Shown here: piece after piece, positions 57,929-64,000 of the stretch
Layout of the letters: each line of letters starts with the position of its first letter
Position numbering within the stretch: position 1 is the first letter of the stretch
NCBI GenBank assembly: GCA_963844055.1
Contig: CAWJMN010000002.1
Location: 1,178,001 to 1,242,000 of the forward strand
Length of the DNA stretch: 64,000 nucleotides
Reading direction: 5' to 3'
Origin: CAWJMN01 sp963844055
GTDB taxonomy: Bacteria; Planctomycetota; Planctomycetia; Pirellulales; Pirellulaceae
Notes under the pieces: model-generated
Told to the model about the DNA's origin: nothing
The model's input: only the letters and a program-made list of their open reading frames with translations
Database searches by the model: none
Program-made: the position numbers and the translations under genes

Positions 57929-59567
57929 GTGCCAAAATCTACCTACGCCTGGGCCGCTCGCGGCGACGTTAACGCCTTCTTTGGCTTGATGTTAGACAAT
58001 ATTGCCGACCTCGTGCTCAGCGGTCAGCTTGCTCGGAGCAGCCTTTGCATTTCCTACAAACTTCGCCCTGCAACATATGGTTCCAGGGACCGCAATTGGG
58101 GTGCTTGTAGGCGACCTTTTGTTCTTTTTTTTGGCCCTGCATGTGGCCAAAAAGACAGGCCATAACTCGTTAACTGCTATGCCTTTAGGTTTGGATACCC
58201 CCAGTACGTTTGGGATGGTGTTCTTGGTGCTGGGGCCGGCCTTTGTCGGGGCCAAGGCCGCAGGTATGGAAGAATTTGCAGCGGCAAAGCATACCTGGCA
58301 TATCGGAATTTGCGCAATCTTCATCAGTGGACTCTTCAAATTGGGGTGTTCAGCCATTTCGGGATGGATCCGGCGGATGATTCCACGGGCCGGGCTGCTG
58401 GGCTCGCTGACGGCGGTGGCCCTGATCCTGATTAGCTTTTTGCCCCTCTTGGAAGTGCTGCACGCGCCGATGATCGGCCTGATCGCGCTGTCGATGATCT
58501 TTACAACGCTGGTAGCCCGGGTGGACCTCCCTTGGAAGATTCCCGGAGCACTCGGGACGATGCTGGTAGCGGGAACGATGTACTACCTGATGCAGGGGCT
58601 GCAATCGGCGGGCGTCCTGCCAAGCGTGATGCACCTGCCCCCGGTCGAAGTACAGCTCGATCCGTGGCAAGGGCTATGGCCTACCGGCTGGCTATCGGCA
58701 TTTCAGTTTGAATGGACCGGCGCGCTAGTGGCTTCGCTGAACTACTTGCCGGTGATCCTGCCGTTTGCGCTTGCCACGGTGATTGGCGGCATCGATTGCA
58801 CCGAGAGCGCTGCCGCAGCTGGCGATGAATACAACACCGGACAGGTGATCGCCATCGAAGCGGTCGCTACGATTGCTGCTGCCTTGTGCGGCGGCGTGAT
58901 TCAAAGCGTGCCGTACATCGGTCACCCGGCGTACAAAGCGATGGGAGGCCGCAGCGCTTATACCCTGGCGACGGCGCTGTTCATTGGGGCTGCGGGGGCG
59001 CTGGGCTTCTTTGGCTTTTTGTATGTCCTGATTCCCAAGGCAACGGTGTTTCCGATCCTGATCTTTGTGGGGCTGGAAATCACCGCGCAGAGCTTTCAAG
59101 CCACGTCGAAGCGGCATTTTCCGGCCGTCGCCTTGGCCTGCGTGCCAGCGCTAGCCTATTTAGCCATGATGTATGTGAAGAAACTCTCGCCGATGATCAC
59201 GGGCGAGATGCCCCCAAGCTTGCAGGCCGAAACGCATACGCTGATGCTGATTAGCAACGGGTTCTTTTTAAGCAGCGTGATTTGGTCGTCGGCTTTGGCG
59301 ATGCTGATTGACCATCGTTTGAAGGCAGCCTCCGTGTTTTTCTTTGTGGCGATGATTTGCTCCCTGTTCGGACTGATGCATTCGCCCATCATGAACGACT
59401 CGATCTTTTTGCCAACGCAGCTCTCTCCAGAACAGCAGAAGGATGTCGTCGCGTTTGTGATGGGATATGGGATTGTGGGAGTGGCGCTTCTGGTGTCCAG
59501 TTATTACGTCAAGCCATTGCCAATCGAAGAAGAACCGGCCATCACGGGTATCCATCATCCATCCTAG
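57929..59567 (+). CDS. Xanthine/uracil-permease-like membrane transporter, frameshifted near N-terminus
   Basis: About 546 residues in two frames. The first 29 codons from a GTG at 57929 (VPKSTYAWAARGDVNAFFGLMLDNIADLVL) and the rest (SLLGAAFAFPTNFALQHMVPGTAIGVLVGDLLFFFLAL...) belong to the same family. One extra base, C58018 in GCTCAGC, separates them; removing it gives DLVLAVSLLGAAFA. A shorter product from an ATG at 58002 is all the sequence allows. There are about 13 hydrophobic segments, with MPLGLDTPSTFGMVFLVLGPAF, CTESAAAAGDEYN and PYIGHPAYKAMGGRSAYTLATALF resembling the NCS2/AzgA-type superfamily. Substrate is not resolved. Confidence 0.82.
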
Positions 59568-59597
59568 GTCTTTCGTTTCACAATCCACGGGCATCCC

Positions 59598-60314
59598 ATG
59601 ACACTTTCGCGCATCCTTGAAGACGAAGTGATGGATACGGCCGAAGAGGCGCTCGACTATGACACCATGGATCATAGCGCGGTTAACACCCTCTTTGCCC
59701 ATGACTTTTTGTCCGTTTGGAAACCGATGGCCGCAACCGTTGACGTGGGAACGCTGCCCAATGGCACCGCCAAACCGGCAGTCGTGCTCGACCTGGGGAC
59801 CGGTACGGCCCAAATTCCGATTGAAATCTGCCGCCAAGATGCCGAGATAAAAGTCTTGGCCGTCGATCTGGCTACCAACATGCTTGAACTGGCTCGCTAC
59901 AACATCGAAGCCGCCAGCATGCGCGAACGGATTCAGTTGGCATGTGTGGATGCCAAGGGGCTGCCTTATGAAGACGAGACTTTTGTAGCCGCTATATCCA
60001 ATAGCATTGTGCACCACATTCCCGAGCCGCGTTCTTCCTTTCAGGAAGCGGTTCGCGTGACGACCAGCCGGGGCCTGCTCTTCTTTCGCGACTTGCTTCG
60101 TCCGGAAACGCTTCCCGAGCTTAAACAACTTGTCGATCAATATGCGGGAGACGCTACCGACCGCCAACAAAAGCTGTTTGCAGACTCTTTGCAGGCTGCG
60201 CTAACGCTGGAAGAAGTTCGAGCGCTGGTGGCAGAACTAGGGTTTGAAGCATCCACCGTCCAAGCGACCAGCGATCGGCACTGGACTTGGTGCGCAGTAA
60301 AGCCGGCCCGGTAA
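59598..60314 (+). CDS. Class I SAM-dependent methyltransferase
   Basis: A 238-residue enzyme. SAM-binding motif VVLDLGTGTAQIPIEIC near residue 60, AVDLATNMLELA (motif acidic loop) near 90, and CVDAKGLPYEDETFVAAISNSIVHHIPEP near 120-145 with the acidic D and post-motif. The remainder has EAVRVTTSRGLLFFRDLLRPE and a helical end. It is a UbiE/Methyltransf_11-like fold with no clear substrate. It follows the permease by 31 bases and precedes the CinA-family gene by 22, so the three may be cotranscribed. Confidence 0.88.
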   Translation: MTLSRILEDEVMDTAEEALDYDTMDHSAVNTLFAHDFLSVWKPMAATVDVGTLPNGTAKPAVVLDLGTGTAQIPIEICRQDAEIKVLAVDLATNMLELARYNIEAASMRERIQLACVDAKGLPYEDETFVAAISNSIVHHIPEPRSSFQEAVRVTTSRGLLFFRDLLRPETLPELKQLVDQYAGDATDRQQKLFADSLQAALTLEEVRALVAELGFEASTVQATSDRHWTWCAVKPAR

Positions 60315-60335
60315 CAGAACAAAAAGGAATGCACG

Positions 60336-60833
60336 ATGAAGCTCAGTGAACTGGCCCAGACACTTGCGGCCCGGCTCAAGCAGCGCAAGGCGATGATCGT
60401 GTTTGCCGAAAGTTGCACCGGGGGACTCGCCAGTGGCGAACTGACAAAAATTCCGGGTATCTCTGCTAATCATTGCGGCGGAGTGGTGGTCTATCGCGAG
60501 ACAACCAAGCAAGCGTATTTGCAGGTATCGGCCAAGCTGCTGAAAGAGAAGGGAGCCGTCAGCGAAGAAGTGGCGCAGGCCATGGCGCTGGGCGTGCTGA
60601 ACAAGACTCCCGAAGCCACACTTTCTGCCGCTGTGACCGGGCATCTAGGCCCCGATGCTCCTGAAGAACTGGATGGCGTCGTCTATCTGGCCTGCGCACT
60701 GCGTGGCAAAGGAAAGGCCAAGCCCAGTTGCACCGTGGTAAAGCTGCAACTATCTCCCAACAGCCAGCGCACCCGCCGACAACAACTGGTGATTAAGTCG
60801 CTGTACGAGCTTTGTTTGGAAAGCTTGCAGTAG
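60336..60833 (+). CDS. CinA-family protein (nicotinamide-nucleotide amidohydrolase, PncC-like)
   Basis: A 165-residue protein equal to the C-terminal CinA/PncC domain alone: MIVFAESCTGGLASGELTKIPGIS, VVVYRETTKQAYLQVS, KGAVSEEVAQAMALGVLNKTPEATLSAAVTGHLGP, and the end VVKLQLSPNSQRTRRQQLV. The Ser of AESCTGG is the conserved catalytic position in this family, which deamidates nicotinamide mononucleotide to recycle NAD. The N-terminal COG1058 domain of full CinA is absent, as in PncC. Third gene of a probable short operon. Confidence 0.9.
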   Translation: MKLSELAQTLAARLKQRKAMIVFAESCTGGLASGELTKIPGISANHCGGVVVYRETTKQAYLQVSAKLLKEKGAVSEEVAQAMALGVLNKTPEATLSAAVTGHLGPDAPEELDGVVYLACALRGKGKAKPSCTVVKLQLSPNSQRTRRQQLVIKSLYELCLESLQ

Positions 60834-60890
60834 TAGCAAAGGCGAGTTTGCCGTTTGGCAATCCACGCAGAAGGGATGCCGTAGGATACC

Positions 60891-60908
60891 GTCCGGATAA
60901 ATCCGGAC
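60891..60908. repeat. Palindromic dispersed repeat
   Basis: GTCCGGAT-AA-ATCCGGAC, followed by CTAC; the same unit occurs at 30659-30676 and, with one change, 63357-63374. Confidence 0.72.
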
Positions 60909-60938
60909 CTACTCGGGCAGATGCGATGGCATGGCGTT

Positions 60939-61105
60939 GTAGGGTGGCGTCAAGCGGCTACGCCGCGATGACCCACCAGCGCTGAAAGCCTGTCCGGCCA
61001 GAACCAACGGACCAAACGGGCCTTTAAAACGCGATTTGCCATCAACCATCCGCACTGGCAATTCGAACATGGTGGGTCATCGCCTGCGGCTCGACACCAC
61101 CCTAC
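60939..61105. repeat. Long inverted repeat
   Basis: Arm 60939-60978 (GTAGGGTGGCGTC... ending GATGACCCACCA) is repeated in reverse complement at 61070-61105 (TGGTGGGTCATCG... ending ACCACCCTAC), with several mismatches. The arms are about 90 bases apart and could form a cruciform or a long RNA hairpin. Confidence 0.65.
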
Positions 61106-61351
61106 GATCAAAGCATGACAAATTATTGGGAACGAGCTTCTACAGCGGCGAAACGAACGCCCAACATTTAGGTGGAATGTCGTGTGACAGTTATCTATAA
61201 ACAGGGGCTCGTGCCAGAAATTCTCGGCAAGGATCGCTACGGCTTAAGGTTTTGCTTCCCGTATACAGTACGACTCCATGCCGTGCTAAGTTACACCGCT
61301 ATTGGCTGCGGTCATTTCAGCCTCCATCCACCTAAGAAATAGAATCTCTTC

Positions 61352-61894
61352 ATGACGCCTTCCAATCCGTCATCTTCTAGTATTTTGAAAACTATCGCGA
61401 TTGTGATTGCGGCTATCTTGCTGATAGGTCTACTGGTTGGGGGGCTTGGTCTGTTTTACATCTACAGCTTGGCGAGGGCATTCAATCCCTCAAGCCAAGG
61501 CATTTCAACATCTGACCCTCATCCTGCAATTACCATCTTTCATGGTGGCACTCCATATTTGGCATGGAAAGTTGATGAAAGCTTTCAGGTGAAGTTCGCA
61601 AATGGCTTTGTCATTAATGAAAAGACGAATGCCGACGACTTGCCTAAAGAATGGAAGCTTCGCCGCGACGGAATGCCTAAGGCTGAAGGTTCAATCGTTG
61701 TCGATGATGGAAACGGACGCCTGCTATTCAATGCCGACATTGATCGAAACCATCGCTTTATGGAACTAAATTTGGGAATCTACACCTCTAACGCCACATT
61801 CACCGACCTGCGCACGCAAAGGACCGTCGAGCTGATTGACTCCTTGGAAACCATTCCGAAAGTCACGGAGTTTTTCGAGAGTGCGCCTCGATAG
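61352..61894 (+). CDS. Membrane-anchored hypothetical protein, family of three in window
   Basis: A 180-residue protein: a membrane helix (TIAIVIAAILLIGLLVGGLGLFYIYSL near residues 13-39), then an outside domain beginning AFNPSSQGISTSDPHPAITIFHGGT. It is a close paralogue of the protein at 45026 and a more distant one of 21866: same length, same WKVDxSF, INEKTNADDLPKEWK and EFFESAPR landmarks. The conserved set suggests a real fold; no known family matched. It is followed by an unrelated HEAT/membrane protein at 61949. Confidence 0.72.
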   Translation: MTPSNPSSSSILKTIAIVIAAILLIGLLVGGLGLFYIYSLARAFNPSSQGISTSDPHPAITIFHGGTPYLAWKVDESFQVKFANGFVINEKTNADDLPKEWKLRRDGMPKAEGSIVVDDGNGRLLFNADIDRNHRFMELNLGIYTSNATFTDLRTQRTVELIDSLETIPKVTEFFESAPR

Positions 61895-61948
61895 GTTGAG
61901 CGAGTCAAGATAAGAAGTCGGTTCCAGCAAAAGTCAAAGACAACAAGC

Positions 61949-63229
61949 ATGCCAGACCCACGTCGCACAGTTGAGAATCATATTCGCAACTATTCTGGCA
62001 TCCCTTCCGAGCTTGCCGATCAGCTGCTTAAAGATGAGGCTGGTTGCATTGCGCTACTCTCTCATCCCAACGTTGAAGTGAGGTATGCGGCACTTCAGTG
62101 TTGTCACGCTATCTGGAAAGGGAGCCTTTCCAAGGATGTGGTTGAAAGGATTATCGTGCCCGTACTCGCCGGTGAATCTCACAACGGCCTGCTTTCCCTC
62201 TGCTTGACTATTGTTGGCGAAACGTTTGATGGCACTGGACGGCGGGATCTTATTGCCGCAATGCTGCGAATCGCCAACGACACTTCAAAAAGCAACTTCA
62301 TACGCAACTTGGGGTATAAAAATGCGCACATCGTCACTTTTGGAAAAGAAGGATTTCGCAACCTTACAGACGACGGTCCTTCCTACGAAACGGAAGTAAT
62401 CGGCCAGGAACGATTACTCAAATTTGATGAAAAGTACATGCGTGCGTTCAGCCCTGAGGTCGCACAGGCTGCGGAGATTTACACACAACCGTTTGCCATT
62501 AACTACCGGTTCCTCGGAATTGCAGTTTTCCAATGCATTGCGATTAAGATCGCTCTTTCCTGGACTGGCTATCTGGACCCCAGCGAGACGCTGACGAATA
62601 AACTGCTCGGCATGGTCGCAACACTTGTTACCGGATCGCTGTCAGGGGTTGGAGTTATGGTTCTTGCGGCAGCTATCCTACGCAAGCGTATCGACTTACT
62701 CACTCCCGGACATTGGATCGCCGTTTGGAGTCTCGCATATCTGTTAAGCGAAATAGTGGCAGCACCTTGGCAATCAAACTATGGAATCTTTTTTGAGAAA
62801 CATCCCGCCTGGGGAGTTTCGATGCATGGTTTGGTAACACAAACAGCACGGAACTTACTTGGCTGCGTCTTATTTATCACGATTGGGCTTCGAAATACAG
62901 AATCCAAAGCCTGGAACGCATTTGCATGGCTGACAGCGTCGACGCACTTGCTCGGAATATTCGGCACATATCTTGACCGAACGCTTTATGGTTCAGGGAA
63001 AGAAGACCTCTTTTTTGTTTATTTAGGTGAAAGAATCTTGGCCGGTCTTTGTAATTTTTCGATGTTAATTCTATTCTTTATAGCCTTATTAGCAGACCTT
63101 AAAACGGGCGTGCAGCGCGACCGCCTACACTGGTTTTGCATTGGGGTTAACTTTTCTGGAGTTGTCATCTTTCTCGCACTCGCTGCCATCATCTCCCTCC
63201 TTAAAACATACTTGGATGGCAGGATTTGA
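61949..63229 (+). CDS. Polytopic membrane protein with HEAT-like N-terminus, hypothetical
   Basis: A 426-residue protein. The first 170 residues are helical with repeat-like character (CIALLSHPNVEVRYAALQCCHAIWKGSL resembles a HEAT repeat: HPN.EVRYAAL). The second half, from about residue 180, holds six or seven hydrophobic segments, including LGIAVFQCIAIKIALSW, VATLVTGSLSGVGVMVLAAAIL, and FSGVVIFLALAAIISLL. No known family. It follows the gene at 61352 by 54 bases on the same strand and may be cotranscribed. Function unknown. Confidence 0.68.
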   Translation: MPDPRRTVENHIRNYSGIPSELADQLLKDEAGCIALLSHPNVEVRYAALQCCHAIWKGSLSKDVVERIIVPVLAGESHNGLLSLCLTIVGETFDGTGRRDLIAAMLRIANDTSKSNFIRNLGYKNAHIVTFGKEGFRNLTDDGPSYETEVIGQERLLKFDEKYMRAFSPEVAQAAEIYTQPFAINYRFLGIAVFQCIAIKIALSWTGYLDPSETLTNKLLGMVATLVTGSLSGVGVMVLAAAILRKRIDLLTPGHWIAVWSLAYLLSEIVAAPWQSNYGIFFEKHPAWGVSMHGLVTQTARNLLGCVLFITIGLRNTESKAWNAFAWLTASTHLLGIFGTYLDRTLYGSGKEDLFFVYLGERILAGLCNFSMLILFFIALLADLKTGVQRDRLHWFCIGVNFSGVVIFLALAAIISLLKTYLDGRI

Positions 63230-63356
63230 TTAGTGGCACTTTTGCGTTGTTGAAAACAACATCTAATCAATTATTTGCAATAGATTGCGTATGCCAACGA
63301 GAGATCGCTGTTCACCCTACGCTTACCTAAATGAACATTCAGCGCCACAAGACGTC

Positions 63357-63378
63357 GTCCGGATAAATCCGAACCTAC
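63357..63378. repeat. Palindromic dispersed repeat, variant
   Basis: GTCCGGATAAATCCGAAC followed by CTAC; one change from the unit at 60891-60908. Confidence 0.65.
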
Positions 63379-63383
63379 TGGAC

Positions 63384-64000
63384 CTACGTGAAGTCGGGCT
63401 TTTCGGGGTGGCGGCTTAAGCGGTCGGAAAGGGTTTTGCGCCAGGTGGCGGAAAGCAGTGGTACGGCGGCCAGTTCGGCCGTGGCTTGCAAATCGGCTTT
63501 GCCGTGATGCATCACCTCATGGGCGCGGGCGACGGTCCACTGAGGAAAAGGGCGATCGTCTAAGAAGATCGGGCTGTTGGGTTCGATCACCCCAGAGACC
63601 AGCACGCGGAAGTACCAGCCGCAACGACCATTTTGAATCACTCGCTTGGCCAGATCGCTAATCCGCCAGCGGCGAGAGAGCTTCCAGCAGGGTTGCCGGG
63701 GCTGCGATACCTGAAACACGATGTTCTCGCTGCGCCAGGTGTCGCCGATGCAGACCTGCGTTTCATCACAACCGGCGATCGACAGGTTTTCGCCAAAGCT
63801 TCCCAAGGGATCTTTGCCTGACAATAGTTCCTTCAGCGGGCTGGGGTGGGCACCTTCCCACGGAGATTCGAGCGAAGCTACATCGATGTCGGCCAGGTCA
63901 GCACGCCAGCGGGCGTAGTGATCGGCCGAATACGCAAGTACCGCCTTGTCCACGCCGCCGTGATTTTCCAGGTCGGCTTGCCCATCGCCGGTGATGCCCG
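63384..64000 (-). CDS. MOSC-domain protein, 5' end cut by window
   Basis: The open frame continues through the right edge (GITGDGQADLENHGGVDKAVLAYS), so the start is outside the window. The visible 205 residues match the YiiM-like MOSC family: GGVDKAVLAYSADHYARWR, GSFGENLSIAGCDETQVCIGDTW, FQVSQPRQPCWKLSRRW (with the conserved Cys), and NGRCGWYFRVLVSGVIEPN. MOSC proteins are linked to sulfur or molybdenum-cofactor chemistry, including reduction of N-hydroxylated compounds in YiiM/YcbX relatives. The last visible segments are the helical C-terminus (WRKTLSDRLSR). No neighbour can be assessed on the right. Confidence 0.85.
   Translation of the reverse strand, partial: GITGDGQADLENHGGVDKAVLAYSADHYARWRADLADIDVASLESPWEGAHPSPLKELLSGKDPLGSFGENLSIAGCDETQVCIGDTWRSENIVFQVSQPRQPCWKLSRRWRISDLAKRVIQNGRCGWYFRVLVSGVIEPNSPIFLDDRPFPQWTVARAHEVMHHGKADLQATAELAAVPLLSATWRKTLSDRLSRHPEKPDFT

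Larger units (their letters stand above)
60834..61351. other. 518-base intergenic region rich in repeats
   Basis: Contains the palindromic unit at 60891-60908 and a pair of inverted copies at 60939-60978 and 61070-61105. No supported gene. Confidence 0.55.

Overview
The window looks like chromosome of a planctomycete, probably of the Pirellulaceae group. Marker families include a PVC-type c-heme/HEAT-repeat dehydrogenase-like protein (17827-20799), an ABC-2/GldG permease fusion with a DUF4340 partner, a CotH-family protein, a ThuA-domain protein, an ECF sigma factor beside a Ser/Thr kinase carrying sulfatase-modifying-factor domains, and many secreted proteins of unknown function. No rRNA, tRNA, CRISPR array, transposase or integrase gene was seen.

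Layout. 1-2.6 kb: a truncated HD-GYP-like protein and an MFS transporter, both on the minus strand. 3.1-5.5 kb: ubiE/menG, ubiX-like and ubiA/mqnP-like genes for late quinone synthesis. 5.6-6.3 kb: a SUKH-3 immunity-like gene between two copies of the ubiA 3' end. 6.3-14.4 kb: about twelve minus-strand ORFs, most separated by attC-like integron recombination sites, with no integrase in view (a CALIN-type array). The recognisable cassette products are SUKH and Imm8 immunity proteins; one apparent cassette carries three translationally coupled genes, including an endonuclease V-like enzyme. 14.9-20.8 kb: a ketosynthase homologue lacking catalytic residues, a secreted protein and the large c-heme protein. 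21.2-23.3 kb: small membrane proteins and a leucine-rich-repeat protein. 23.4-28.9 kb: a Gld-like ABC exporter operon. 29.4-36.2 kb: mutY, a VOC protein, an AAA+ ATPase, an MFS transporter and a ThuA gene. 36.3-44 kb: glycogen phosphorylase, cysH, an Rrf2 regulator, trpC, a coiled-coil membrane protein, a GNAT acetyltransferase and a YhaM-like exonuclease. 44.3-54.8 kb: membrane proteins, CotH, a kinase with two FGE-like domains and its likely sigma factor, a degenerate GGDEF protein and an anchored secreted protein. 54.8-64 kb: a GT-C transferase, a sigma/anti-sigma pair, a permease, a methyltransferase, a CinA-family amidase, two further membrane proteins and a truncated MOSC protein.

Five genes appear frameshifted. 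In four of them (ubiX-like, GNAT, kinase/FGE, permease) the break is one extra base at the centre of a GCTNAGC heptamer; removing it gives GCTAGC and restores the conserved protein. The fifth (ThuA) seems to lack one base in a GC-rich run. The shared motif suggests a sequence-specific consensus error or a real sequence-specific insertion process.

Short palindromic repeats recur in the intergenic regions (5.55, 6.28, 14.75, 30.6, 31.15, 60.9 and 63.36 kb), and three membrane proteins (21866, 45026, 61352) form a paralogous family.
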